NCBI RefSeq assembly: GCF_000613725.1
Contig: NZ_BAJN01000004.1
Span: forward strand, 62,001 to 126,000
Reading direction: 5' to 3'
Length of the DNA: 64,000 nt
Source: Hoylesella pleuritidis JCM 14110
Lineage (GTDB): Bacteria; Bacteroidota; Bacteroidia; Bacteroidales; Bacteroidaceae
The notes beneath the pieces are model-generated. The model saw only the letters and a list, made by a program, of their open reading frames with translations. It did no database searches and was not told where the DNA came from. Each line of letters starts with the position of its first letter. Position 1 is the stretch's first letter. The position numbers were made by a program, and so were the translations under genes. Shown here piece by piece: positions 51,728-60,170 of this stretch.

Positions 51728-51735
51728 TAATTTTG
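51728..51735 (+). promoter_or_regulatory. Probable promoter (-7 box TAATTTTG) of ogt
   Basis: TAATTTTG fits TAnnTTTG, with a TTG 20 nt upstream (51705-51707) as a partial -33 box. Initiation near 51742 excludes the in-frame ATG-like start at 51738 and supports ATG 51765. Confidence 0.6.
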
Positions 51736-51764
51736 TTGTGTCACTTTTATGTCTTAAACCGTTG

Positions 51765-52328
51765 ATGTCAAATAATTACGTTTGTGAATACGTATCCCCC
51801 ATAGGTCTTCTTCATCTTGTGAGCGATGGAGAGGCATTGACCGAGTTGTGGATCGAGGGACAAAGATATGCTGAGAAATCAGGTATTAAAGGGGAGAAGA
51901 GGGATAATTTATCCATTTTTAATACTACGCGACAATGGTTGGATGTGTATTTCAGCGGTCGAAATCCGGGTAATTCACCGGCTGTTAACCTAATAGGTTC
52001 TCCTTTTCAACTGTCAGTTTGGCGTATTTTACAACAAATTCCTTACGGTGAAACTATTACTTATGCAGACATTGCCCGTCAGATTGCGATACAACGAGGC
52101 GTTCTTACAATGTCAGCGCAAGCAGTCGGAGGTGCTGTCGGGAACAATCCTGTGGGTATCATTGTGCCTTGTCACCGTGTGATCGGCACAAACGGCAGTC
52201 TTACAGGTTATGCCGGAGGTATCGATAAGAAGCTTGCACTCTTGCGATTGGAGCACGCAGCAGTGGCAAATACGTTTCTTCCTTATACCGAAGAAGAACT
52301 TTTTAAGGGTGAAAAAGGGAAAAGGTGA
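51765..52328 (+). CDS. ogt: Methylated-DNA-protein cysteine methyltransferase
   Basis: Suicide repair of O6-alkylguanine by transfer to a Cys. 187 residues from ATG 51765. The C-terminal domain has the helix-turn-helix region ILQQIPYGETITYADIARQI and the active site VGIIVPCHRVIGTNG (acceptor Cys136), then LTGYAGGIDKKLALLRLEH. The Asn-containing GGAVGNNPVG hinge is also present. There is no AdaA domain, so it is a stand-alone Ogt type. The 3' end runs into a GGTGAAAAAGGG-type purine-rich stretch. Confidence 0.96.
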   Translation: MSNNYVCEYVSPIGLLHLVSDGEALTELWIEGQRYAEKSGIKGEKRDNLSIFNTTRQWLDVYFSGRNPGNSPAVNLIGSPFQLSVWRILQQIPYGETITYADIARQIAIQRGVLTMSAQAVGGAVGNNPVGIIVPCHRVIGTNGSLTGYAGGIDKKLALLRLEHAAVANTFLPYTEEELFKGEKGKR

Positions 52329-52398
52329 AAGGGTGAGAAGGACTTTTAACGTGCAGAAAAGTCGGAAAATGCGGTATAAGTGTTCTATAACAAGCACT

Positions 52399-52821
52399 TT
52401 ATCGTTCGTTAACGATGAGTTCGAGGCCCTGACTTCGATAGAACGGGAAACGCGTATCGCTAGATATTAAAGGCAAGCCCTCGGTGATAGCGTGTGCTAT
52501 AATCACGTGATCCGATGGGTCTTTATGCCCTTGTGCATCGTTAAGCGTCATTCGGGCATAAGTAATTATGTGTTCTTTTCGCACTGGAAGGATCGTGATA
52601 TAATACTCATTTTCGATGGCATTCACTATCTCTTCGGCCGTCTTCCATCTTTTGGAAAAGAGGCCTTTATTATTAAAGCCCACGACAAGTTCTTTTACCG
52701 ACTCTGTACTTATATATAATTGAGAGTCGTAGTCTTCAAGTAATGCGAGTACATCTCGACTTAGTGAATCAGGATCCAAAGATAAAAAGACGAATATATT
52801 CGTGTCAATCAAATACCGCAT
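52399..52821 (-). CDS. PIN-domain ribonuclease, VapC-like toxin
   Basis: 140 residues with the PIN fold: first catalytic Asp in RYLIDTNIFVFL (Asp6), Glu in STESVKELVVGF, Asp in GHKDPSDHVIIAHAI and the last acidic position in PLISSDTRFPFY. Such proteins cleave tRNA or rRNA when freed from the antitoxin. It starts 2 bp after the stop of a small basic partner and shares its promoter, the usual antitoxin-first order. The catalytic residues are all present, so it should be active. Confidence 0.9.
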   Translation of the reverse strand: MRYLIDTNIFVFLSLDPDSLSRDVLALLEDYDSQLYISTESVKELVVGFNNKGLFSKRWKTAEEIVNAIENEYYITILPVRKEHIITYARMTLNDAQGHKDPSDHVIIAHAITEGLPLISSDTRFPFYRSQGLELIVNER

Positions 52822-52823
52822 TA

Positions 52824-52946
52824 TTATAACAGAAATGTTGGGTCATTGACAATTAAGCTTCCTTTTAATCTCCTGGCAGCTTCCAAAGTTTTGCCTATCT
52901 TTTTCTTCTCAACCTTTTTCTCGGTCTTTTTTGTTTTTTCTTCCAT
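52824..52946 (-). CDS. Short antitoxin-like protein of the PIN pair
   Basis: 40 residues. The N-terminal half is almost entirely Lys/Glu/Thr (EEKTKKTEKKVEKKKIGKTL), followed by EAARRLKGSLIVNDPTFLL. There is no recognisable DNA-binding domain; the C-terminal helix plus strand is the likely toxin-binding part. It is paired with the PIN gene, 2-bp gap. The antitoxin role is inferred from order and size. Confidence 0.7.
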   Translation of the reverse strand: MEEKTKKTEKKVEKKKIGKTLEAARRLKGSLIVNDPTFLL

Positions 52947-52970
52947 CGTTATATGTATTTAATGATACTG

Positions 52971-53002
52971 CAAAGATAGGATAAATATCGCTGGCTTCCA
53001 AA
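52971..53002 (-). promoter_or_regulatory. Promoter of the VapBC-like pair with -33 and -7 boxes
   Basis: On the minus strand TTTG (52999-53002), 20 nt, TATCTTTG (52971-52978). Together with the tRNA-Val promoter it is the best two-box promoter in the window. The leader is about 18 nt to the antitoxin ATG. Confidence 0.75.
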
Positions 53003-53005
53003 CTT

Positions 53006-53598
53006 TTAGGAGGAGAATTTAGTGTTTGAGTGGTAGTATTTTTGTACTTTTCGGAGGATAGAAGGGGGTAAAAGCGTATCAACAGGGGTGCCGGTGCGGA
53101 TACGACGGCGTATTTCCGTGCTGCTGATATTGTAAAGAGGTGTGTTTATAAGGTGCACGCTGGGGGGAAGGGTAGCCGTATCGATGGGTGCACCTTGCCG
53201 CGGATAAATGACAATGGGGTAGTGAGCAATGATGTCGTCGGCGTGATACCAATGAGAGAAACGCATCCAATTATCAGCCCGATGAGTAAGGTGAAAGTGC
53301 GATTGGGATAGTCATAACTCATCGCTTGCAGCGTATGCCACATATAAGAGGGCTTGGGCAGGTGGAACTCGTAGTCGTTCGCAACGAGATGAGGTTTATC
53401 AGCAAGAGCCAAACGGGTCAGTTCGAGTCGAAAATGGTCGGCTAACAGGTCGGAATCGGTACTTTTAAAGGGATTCTGCGGTGACACGACAAACCATATT
53501 TCATCAAGACCTGCAAGCGAAAGAATGTGCTTCGCCAGGGCGATATGCCCGTTGTGGATGGGGTTGAAAGAACCTCCGAAGATCCCCGTCTTAATCAT
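53006..53598 (-). CDS. nadD: Nicotinate-nucleotide adenylyltransferase, frame interrupted by a 1-nt deletion
   Basis: It makes deamido-NAD from nicotinate mononucleotide, an essential step. About 197 residues from ATG 53598: [20 protein letters not shown] with the nucleotidyltransferase motif GxFxPxHxGH. The C-terminal [20 protein letters not shown] holds the second motif (ISSTxIR). The frame breaks near 53280 in a run of G; one more G restores [20 protein letters not shown]. It overlaps the gmk stop by 8 bp. As an essential gene in good shape otherwise, the break is probably a base-calling error. Confidence 0.94.
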
Positions 53599-54253
53599 TG
53601 AGAAAAGATTTGACGGCAAGATATACATCCTGTTCGGCCCGTTCGAGATTGTCGTTGATGATGGTTCGATCGAACATAGAAGCAAAAGTCAGTTCATAAG
53701 TTGCTCTCGCAATACGATCTTTGATCACTTCGGGGGCGTCGGTAGCCCGCTTGTTGAGTCGGTTTCGCAATTCGTCGATCGATGGCGGTTGGATAAACAG
53801 ACTCAGGGCACGGTCTCCATAGAATTTCTTGATATTGCATCCGCCTTTCACATCAACGTCGAATACAACGTTCTGACCAGCTTCCAACTGTCGATCTACT
53901 TGTGATTTCAGTGTCCCATAAAAGCGATCGGCATATACTTCTTCATATTCCAAGAACTCGTTTTGTGCTATTCTGCGTCGGAATTCATCAGGAGTAAGAA
54001 AGAAATATTCCACTCCGTGTTGCTCTGTTCCACGCGGAGCACGACTGGTACAGGATATAGAGAATGCGAGATTAAGTTCGGGATGCTCCGTCATCAACCA
54101 ATTGATAATCGTGCTTTTACCTGAACCAGAGGGAGCAGAGAAGATGAGTAATCTCCCCAATGACTGTCCTCCCCCGTCTCTTTTAAGAGGGGAGAGACTC
54201 TGATTAGACATATTTACCGATACATTTTCCATATAACGAGATTGCTGATCCAT
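53591..54253 (-). CDS. gmk: Guanylate kinase with an N-terminal extension read from a repeat element
   Basis: It phosphorylates GMP to GDP. The kinase core starts at about residue 34: [19 protein letters not shown] with the P-loop at 39-48, then [20 protein letters not shown] and [16 protein letters not shown]. The 220-residue reading adds about 32 residues in front; residues 19-31 ([13 protein letters not shown]) are a translated copy of the GGAGAGGGG repeat element. If a TTG at 54160 is used instead, the protein has the normal length of about 189. Which start is used cannot be settled from sequence. It overlaps nadD. Confidence 0.95.
   Translation of the reverse strand: MDQQSRYMENVSVNMSNQSLSPLKRDGGGQSLGRLLIFSAPSGSGKSTIINWLMTEHPELNLAFSISCTSRAPRGTEQHGVEYFFLTPDEFRRRIAQNEFLEYEEVYADRFYGTLKSQVDRQLEAGQNVVFDVDVKGGCNIKKFYGDRALSLFIQPPSIDELRNRLNKRATDAPEVIKDRIARATYELTFASMFDRTIINDNLERAEQDVYLAVKSFLND
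54166..54198 (-). repeat. GGAGAGGGG-type hairpin element inside the 5' end of gmk
   Basis: Minus-strand GTCTCTCCCCTCTTAAAAGA then GACGGGGGAGGAC: a hairpin (CTCTT-AA-AAGAG) with the same GACGGGG(G/A) tail as the element at 12593 and related to those at 61570 and 61801. Confidence 0.65.
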
Positions 54254-54265
54254 TGCTTCTTTAAT

Positions 54266-54560
54266 TTAATGAATGGTATTTCCAGGGTTTGTTGTGATTT
54301 CTTCATTGATGAAACGAATAACTCTATAACCCTTTGTTGCTAAATATCGTGTTTGTTCTTCATTTGAAATAAATTGTTTCTCGGTAAAATGGTAACTACC
54401 ATCGACTTCGACAACTCATTTCAGAGGAAGACAGATGAAATCCGGGACATAACCGAACGAAACGTGTTGATGCCTAAATCGCCTGCCCAATTGTTTGCAG
54501 CAAAGATGTTCTTACAAGATAGATTCAGCTTCAGCGGCTATTATGTTGGTATTCTTTGTA
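54266..54560 (-). pseudogene. DUF559-type endonuclease-like gene remnant
   Basis: In one minus-strand frame the sequence reads AEAESIL-stop-EHLCCKQLGRRFR, then HVSFGYVPDFICLPLK-stop-VVEVDGSYHFTEKQF, then TRYLATKGYRVIRFINEEIT. This is the DUF559 (Vsr-like fold) pattern, where W is expected at the first stop (ILWEHLRNKQLG) and L at the second (LKLVVEVDG). Two in-frame stops and no start mean it is dead. It lies between gmk and yicC; the fold is shared with very-short-patch-repair type nucleases. Confidence 0.75.
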
Positions 54561-54586
54561 TACCATCCGGAGCAGAGAGTAGGCCG

Positions 54587-55461
54587 TTACAGCGCATTCA
54601 ACACCTGTTCTTTGATCTGTTCCAGTTCATCTTTCATCTTTACCACTATGTTTTGCATCTCAGCTTGATTGCTTTTCGACCCCGTGGTATTGATTTCCCG
54701 ACCCATTTCCTGGGCTATAAAGCCGAGCTTCTTGCCCTGTCCGTAGCCCTCGTTCATCGTTTCCCGGAAGTACTTTAAATGGTTGGCAAGACGCTGTTTC
54801 TCCTCACTGATGTCGAGTTTCTCGATATAGTAAATCAGTTCTTGCTCCAAACGATTCTGGTCATAGTCGATTTCGGGAATTGTGTTGAGCCCTTCGATGA
54901 TACGCGCACGAATCTTTTCGACACGTGACTTCTCATAAGGCTCGATGCTGGTGAGTAGCGCCGAGATGTTGTCTATCTTCTCGATGAATTTCTTCTGCAA
55001 TGCGATGCCTTCCTGTTTGCGAAACTCTACGAGTGCGTTCAGCGCTTGTTCAATTGCTTGGCGAGCCGTTTCCCACTCTTCATCGGTTAATATTTCTACC
55101 TCGTTGGTAGTTGTTACGTCAGGCATTCGTAGTAAAGTCTGGAACCAATCTTGCGGTTCGGGAATGCCGACGCGGTTTTGTATCTCTCGGAGTTGATGAT
55201 AGTAGTTTTCTACCAAAGCTGCATTGATAGGCGTGGCATCTGCTATTTCGTCTTTCTCTATCCATATAGCGAAGTCTACTTTGCCCCGAATCAGTGCGGC
55301 AGCATCATCTGTCGCATCTCCATTTCCTTCTCCCGATAGAGCGGGGCGATACGAGCGGATAGATCAAGAGCCTTGCTATTGAGTGATTTAATTTCTACAT
55401 TAATTTTCTTTTCATTGTAGGTAACGATCGATTTGCCGTAACCTGTCATTGATAATATCAT
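54587..55461 (-). CDS. yicC: YicC family protein, frame interrupted by a 1-nt deletion
   Basis: About 291 residues after joining. The start MILSMTGYGKS at 55461 is the family N-terminus, followed by NVEIKSLNSKALDLSARIAP. The frame breaks near 55302; one restored base gives AALIRGKVDFAIWIEKDEIA. The C-terminal DUF1732 domain carries the family signature LGFIAQEMGREINTTGSKSN. YicC proteins are described as RNA endonucleases linked to small-RNA decay; here that is by family only. It has its own -7 box and is divergent from tsaB. Confidence 0.92.
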
Positions 55462-55485
55462 TGTTTGATGCGCGTTAAATTTCTG

Positions 55486-55523
55486 CAAAAGTACTAATTT
55501 TGATGGGAAAAAGCGTAAATTTG
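55486..55523. promoter_or_regulatory. Back-to-back promoters of yicC (minus) and tsaB (plus)
   Basis: Minus-strand TACTTTTG at 55486-55493 for yicC, which places the start below the alternative Met at 55488 and so supports ATG 55461. Plus-strand TAAATTTG at 55516-55523 for tsaB. The two boxes are only 22 bp apart, so the polymerase sites overlap and may compete. Confidence 0.6.
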
Positions 55524-55550
55524 CATCTTATTTAAGAATATATTAGAGTT

Positions 55551-56246
55551 ATGTCGTGCATCTTAAACATCGAAACGAGTACCGATGTGTGTTCCGTCGC
55601 CGTGAGTAATGCGGGCGAATGCATCTTCAATAAAGAAGATCACGATGGTCCGAATCACGCAGTGAGCTTGGGAGTCTTTGTCGATGAGGCGCTTTCTTTT
55701 ATCGATAGTCACGCCATCCCGCTTGATGCCGTGGCCGTAAGTTGCGGTCCTGGCTCTTATACCGGGTTGCGAATAGGTGTCTCTATGGCAAAAGGCGTTT
55801 GCTACGGACGCGCTGTTAAGCTCGTTGCTGTGCCCACTTTGGAGTTGCTTTGTGTGCCGGTGCTGTTGCAAGAGTTGGTGAAAGAGACTGGAGATTTACT
55901 CTGTCCGATGCTTGATGCACGCCGAATGGAGGTTTATGCAAAGGTTGTCGATCGTTCGTTGAACGAAATTCGGCCTATCCAAGCAGATGTAGTCGACGGC
56001 GAAACTTATCGGGAATATCTTGCGAAAGGTCCTGTTTATTTCTTCGGAAATGGTGCAGAGAAGTGTATGGAAACGATTAACAACACTAATGCTCGTTTGA
56101 TTTCGGGCATCGAACCGCTTGCAAAGAATATGTTCCCATTGGCTGAAAAGCGGTTGGCTAACGGCCAATCGGAAGATGTTGCCTACTTTGTCCCGTTCTA
56201 TTTGAAGGATTTTGTGGCTAAGAAAGCCAAAGAGTTATTACACTAA
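55551..56246 (+). CDS. tsaB: tRNA threonylcarbamoyladenosine biosynthesis protein TsaB
   Basis: TsaB forms the t6A-transfer complex with TsaD and TsaE, modifying A37 of ANN-decoding tRNAs. 231 residues: ILNIETSTDVCSVAVS (ASKHA-type phosphate-1 region) and VSCGPGSYTGLRIGVSMAKG, the TsaB signature. It is dead as an enzyme by family but needed as scaffold. Its -7 box is 28 bp upstream. Confidence 0.95.
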   Translation: MSCILNIETSTDVCSVAVSNAGECIFNKEDHDGPNHAVSLGVFVDEALSFIDSHAIPLDAVAVSCGPGSYTGLRIGVSMAKGVCYGRAVKLVAVPTLELLCVPVLLQELVKETGDLLCPMLDARRMEVYAKVVDRSLNEIRPIQADVVDGETYREYLAKGPVYFFGNGAEKCMETINNTNARLISGIEPLAKNMFPLAEKRLANGQSEDVAYFVPFYLKDFVAKKAKELLH

Positions 56247-56345
56247 CACCCCGCTTCCTCCATCCAAGTGAGTGAGGACGAGACTGCGATTGCAAATGGT
56301 TGACAACCTGACAGATATAGAAACGAATTAGAAAATGAATCAAAA

Positions 56346-56405
56346 GTGTTTGGATTTAACCTCTCCACAATCCGCCAAACACACCCCTCTTTTGGAGGGA
56401 AAAGG
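56346..56405 (+). repeat. Inverted repeats between tsaB and the DUF4290 gene
   Basis: GTGTTTGG (56346-56353) pairs with CCAAACAC (56375-56382); right after it CCCCTC-TTTT-GGAGGG forms a second hairpin that resembles a reduced GGAGAGGGG element. The pair fills most of the 174-bp gap. It may be a terminator for tsaB or a repeat remnant. Confidence 0.45.
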
Positions 56406-56420
56406 GAGGATACTATATAA

Positions 56421-57017
56421 ATGAACATCAATGGATTAGACTATAATACGCAACGAGAGCATTTAGTGTTGCCAGAGTATGGCCGGGAAATACAGAGTAT
56501 GGTTGATTTTGCTGTGTCTTTGCCCGACAAAGCAGAGCGACAACACTGTGCTGAAGCCATTATCGGGATTATGGATAGGATGTTTCCGCAAAACCGAAGC
56601 AGTGAAGATTATGAGCAAAAGCTATGGGATCACCTCGCATTGATGAGTGATTTCAAGCTTGATATCGATTATCCGTTTGATGTTTCGCAGGCTAAACAGA
56701 TGGCGCGTAAGCCCGAGCCGTTGGCTTATCCGATGTCGCCCATCCCCGTAAGACATTACGGCAAGATGGTATTTGAATTGTTCTCGAAATTAAAGGATAT
56801 GCCTTCGGGCCCAGAAAAGGATGAATTAATCCGTGTTACAGCCAATCAGATGAAGCGTAATTTAGTGCAGTGGAGTCACGGATCTACGGACGATGAGAAA
56901 GTGGTTTCTGATATTGCGCGTTATACCGACGGGCAAGTGCAGATCGATTTAGATGACTTTCGGTTTGCGGATATAAACGAGAAAGAGGTAATTAATCGTA
57001 GTCGCAAGAAGAAGTAG
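56421..57017 (+). CDS. DUF4290 protein
   Basis: 198 residues, GLDYNTQREHLVLPEYGREI at the start and PMSPIPVRHYGKMVFELFSK in the middle, matching the Bacteroidota-specific DUF4290 family of unknown function. Mostly helical, soluble, no signal peptide; basic C-terminus (RSRKKK). It is placed 9 bp before murA, a conserved arrangement that suggests a link to cell-wall synthesis, but this is inference. Confidence 0.88.
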   Translation: MNINGLDYNTQREHLVLPEYGREIQSMVDFAVSLPDKAERQHCAEAIIGIMDRMFPQNRSSEDYEQKLWDHLALMSDFKLDIDYPFDVSQAKQMARKPEPLAYPMSPIPVRHYGKMVFELFSKLKDMPSGPEKDELIRVTANQMKRNLVQWSHGSTDDEKVVSDIARYTDGQVQIDLDDFRFADINEKEVINRSRKKK

Positions 57018-57026
57018 ACGGCAGAA

Positions 57027-58337
57027 ATGGAGTCATTTATCATCGAGGGAGGGCACGCTCTCAGCGGAACGATTATACCGCAAGGAGCTAAGAATGAAGC
57101 ATTACAGGTGATTTGCGCTACGCTTCTCACGCGAGATGCCGTGCGAATCAAGAATGTTCCCGATATCCTTGATGTGAATAACTTGATTAAATTGCTGCAA
57201 GACATTGGTGTAAAGGTAACCCGGCACGGCCGAAACGACTACACTTTCCAGGCCGATCGGCTCAATCTCGATTATCTTCAAAGCGATGATTTCGTTCACA
57301 AATGTGCTTCATTGCGTGGCAGTATACTGATGATCGGACCGCTGTTGGGTCGTTTCGGCAAAGCAGCTGTAGCTCAACCGGGCGGTGATAAGATTGGACG
57401 GCGACGCTTAGACACGCATTTCTTAGGCTTTCAGGCCCTCGGTGCCGAATTCGTTTATGTAGAAGAGCGCAGTGTTTACGAGATTGTTGCCCGACAATTG
57501 CGTGGTTGTTATATGTTGCTTGATGAGGCTTCGGTTACCGGAACGGCCAATATCATTATGTCGGCAGTACTTGCCGAGGGTACGACAACTATCTACAATG
57601 CGGCCTGTGAACCGTATATCCAACAGCTGTGTCATCTTCTTAATCGGATGGGAGCAAGTATCAGCGGTATCGCCAGCAACTTACTCACCATCGTGGGAGT
57701 GAAGAGTTTGCACGGTGCTCATCACAGAATCCTGCCCGATATGATAGAGGTGGGCTCGTTTATAGGTATGGCTGCCGTTGTGGGTAACGGTATTCGGATT
57801 AAGAATGTATCGTTGCGTGACCTCGGCAACATTCCTTCTACATTCCGACAATTAGGCATTCAGCTTCTCATTGAGGACGATGACATCGTTATTCCGCATC
57901 AAGACCATTATCAGATAGAATCTTTCATCGACGGCTCTATAATGACTTTGGCCGACGCACCGTGGCCGGGGGTCACGCCGGATTTGATTTCCGTGCTCTT
58001 AGTTGTAGCTACGCAGGCCCGCGGAAGTGTGCTTTTCCACCAGAAAATGTTTGAAAGTCGACTCTTCTTTGTCGATAAACTCATCGATATGGGGGCTCAA
58101 ATCATCCTCTGCGACCCGCATCGCGCCGTAGTGATAGGGCACGATCGCAAGCTCACTTTGCGTTCGCGGCGAATGACCAGTCCCGATATACGGGCCGGAA
58201 TCGCGTTACTCATTGCTGCATTAAGCGCCGACGGTACCAGTCAAATCGATAATATCGCTCAGATTGACCGTGGATACGAAGACATCGAAGCCCGACTGAA
58301 TCAGCTGGGAGCACATATTCGGCGAATTAGTAATTGA
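57027..58337 (+). CDS. murA: UDP-N-acetylglucosamine 1-carboxyvinyltransferase with active-site Asp
   Basis: First committed step of peptidoglycan synthesis. 436 residues with the EPSP-synthase-like double domain: GAKNEALQVICATLLT with Lys22/Asn23 and the loop AVAQPGGDKIGRRRLDTHF. The usual catalytic Cys in PGGC is Asp121 here. A Cys-to-Asp change at this place gives natural fosfomycin resistance in other bacteria (Mycobacterium, Chlamydia), so the same is predicted here. Later conserved blocks (PDMIEVGSFIGMAAV, RGYEDIEARL) are present. Confidence 0.97.
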   Translation: MESFIIEGGHALSGTIIPQGAKNEALQVICATLLTRDAVRIKNVPDILDVNNLIKLLQDIGVKVTRHGRNDYTFQADRLNLDYLQSDDFVHKCASLRGSILMIGPLLGRFGKAAVAQPGGDKIGRRRLDTHFLGFQALGAEFVYVEERSVYEIVARQLRGCYMLLDEASVTGTANIIMSAVLAEGTTTIYNAACEPYIQQLCHLLNRMGASISGIASNLLTIVGVKSLHGAHHRILPDMIEVGSFIGMAAVVGNGIRIKNVSLRDLGNIPSTFRQLGIQLLIEDDDIVIPHQDHYQIESFIDGSIMTLADAPWPGVTPDLISVLLVVATQARGSVLFHQKMFESRLFFVDKLIDMGAQIILCDPHRAVVIGHDRKLTLRSRRMTSPDIRAGIALLIAALSADGTSQIDNIAQIDRGYEDIEARLNQLGAHIRRISN

Positions 58338-58378
58338 GAAGTGATAATTGAGATTTGAATTTTTGAGATGTAAAACGG

Positions 58379-58912
58379 ATGATTCACCAGGGCGATGTAT
58401 ATAAAATAGGTAGATTGGGAAAGCCTCACGGCATTCACGGGGAACTCTCTTTGCAATTTTCCGATGATGTTTTCGACCGCACGGATGCCGATTATCTCAT
58501 TTTGGATGTCGATGGAATTCTCGTTCCTTTTTATATAGACGAATATCGATTTCGCAGCAATGAAACCGCACTCATCACTTTCTGCGACATCAATTCGCAG
58601 GAAAAAGCACGCCGATTCACGGGCTGCGACGTCTATTTCCCGCGTCATTTGTCCGACAGTAATGAACAGAATATCTCGTGGGCAGAGCTAATTGGCTATG
58701 CACTGACAGATGAAATAACCGATCGGAAAATCGGAATCATCCGCTCGGTAGATGACTCCACGATCAACATACTCTTTGAAGCGGAAGATGAACAGGGGAA
58801 AAATCACCTCATTCCGGCCAGTACCGACCTTATCACCGGTATCGATTCGCAACGCAAAGAGATCAGAATCAACTTGCCGGAAGGCATCTTAGACTTGAAC
58901 GAAAGTAAATGA
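58379..58912 (+). CDS. rimM: Ribosome maturation factor RimM
   Basis: It binds S19 and helps mature the 30S head. 177 residues: KIGRLGKPHGIHGELSLQFS (RimM N-domain), then SWAELIGYALTDE and a PRC-barrel ending in HLIPASTDLITGIDSQRKEI. The last four bases overlap the dxr start (ATGA). Confidence 0.95.
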   Translation: MIHQGDVYKIGRLGKPHGIHGELSLQFSDDVFDRTDADYLILDVDGILVPFYIDEYRFRSNETALITFCDINSQEKARRFTGCDVYFPRHLSDSNEQNISWAELIGYALTDEITDRKIGIIRSVDDSTINILFEAEDEQGKNHLIPASTDLITGIDSQRKEIRINLPEGILDLNESK

Positions 58913-60060
58913 AGAAACAGATATGTATCCTTGGTAGCACGGGCAGTATCGGTACACAGGCACTCGATATCATTGCTCAGCACAGCGATCTTTATGAAGT
59001 TTATGCCCTCACTGCTAACAATCGTGTAGACGAACTGGCCGCACAGGCACGCCGATTTCACCCTGCAGCCGTCGTGATTGCCAATGAAATGCATTACGAA
59101 CGACTGAAAAACGCTCTTGCAGACGAGCCGGATATTAAAGTCTATGCAGGCCGGTCGGCCCTTGATGAGATTGTTGAAGCCGAGCCTATCGATATGGTTC
59201 TCACGGCGATGGTGGGCTTTGCTGGTCTCGCTCCTACGATTCACGCTATCCGATCGCATAAGAAAATCTGCCTTGCCAATAAGGAAACCTTGGTTGTGGC
59301 AGGTGAGTTGATCTGCCGATTGGCACAAGAATATCATGTACCTATTATCCCCGTAGACAGCGAACATTCTGCAATCTTTCAATGTCTAACGGGCGAAGGC
59401 GATAACGGAATCGATAAAATACTCCTCACGGCAAGTGGAGGACCGTTCCGTTTGTTCACGAAAGAGCAGATGAGTCGTGTCACTGCGGCCGATGCTTTGA
59501 AGCATCCCACGTGGGAGATGGGCGCTAAAATCACCATTGATAGTGCCTCGATGATGAACAAAGGCTTTGAAGTGATCGAGGCGAAATGGCTTTTCGGTGT
59601 GCCGGTCGAGCGTATTCAGGTGCTCGTCCATCCCCAAAGTATCGTACACAGTGCCGTACAATTTTGCGATGGAAGCGTGAAGGCGCAACTTGGTATGCCC
59701 GATATGCGCCTCCCAATTCAATACGCCTTTTCGTTCCCCGACCGTTTGCCGCTCGACGGGCGGCGGCTCGATCTGTTCCGTCAACCACTTGAATTCTTCG
59801 AGCCCGACCTCGATAAGTTCCGCTGTTTGGCCTTAGCGTTTAAAGCGATTCATCGCGGTGGCAATATGCCTTGCATCCTCAATGCTGCCAACGAGATTGT
59901 AAATGAAGCATTCCGACAAGCCAGATGCTCGTTCATAGCTATGGCAGATATCATCGAAAAGACGATGGAGCGGTCCGCATTCGATGCAAATCCCACATAC
60001 GAAACTTATATACAAACAGATCAAGAGGCACGAAGGATCGCTCGTGAAATGGTTGGATGA
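58909..60060 (+). CDS. dxr: 1-deoxy-D-xylulose-5-phosphate reductoisomerase
   Basis: Second step of the MEP isoprenoid pathway. 383 residues: NADPH site ICILGSTGSIGTQALD; the acidic metal/substrate block IIPVDSEHSAIFQCL; HPTWEMGAKITIDSASMMNK and FEVIEAKWLFGV are the substrate loop and conserved helix; VHPQSIVHSAVQF follows. Translationally coupled to rimM by the ATGA overlap. Confidence 0.98.
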   Translation: MKKQICILGSTGSIGTQALDIIAQHSDLYEVYALTANNRVDELAAQARRFHPAAVVIANEMHYERLKNALADEPDIKVYAGRSALDEIVEAEPIDMVLTAMVGFAGLAPTIHAIRSHKKICLANKETLVVAGELICRLAQEYHVPIIPVDSEHSAIFQCLTGEGDNGIDKILLTASGGPFRLFTKEQMSRVTAADALKHPTWEMGAKITIDSASMMNKGFEVIEAKWLFGVPVERIQVLVHPQSIVHSAVQFCDGSVKAQLGMPDMRLPIQYAFSFPDRLPLDGRRLDLFRQPLEFFEPDLDKFRCLALAFKAIHRGGNMPCILNAANEIVNEAFRQARCSFIAMADIIEKTMERSAFDANPTYETYIQTDQEARRIAREMVG

Positions 60061-60170
60061 GGGATGAAAGATGAAGGATGAGTGGTGTATATACCTTGTT
60101 TCATAAAATCAATGTTCAATAATCAATTCTTAATTCTCAGTTTTTAATTGCCAGTTAATAATTACCCACA

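Noticed and set aside
54374-54778. 134-codon plus-strand ORF
   Set aside because: It runs across the DUF559 remnant and the 3' end of yicC on the opposite strand. The minus-strand readings match known families; the plus-strand one does not.
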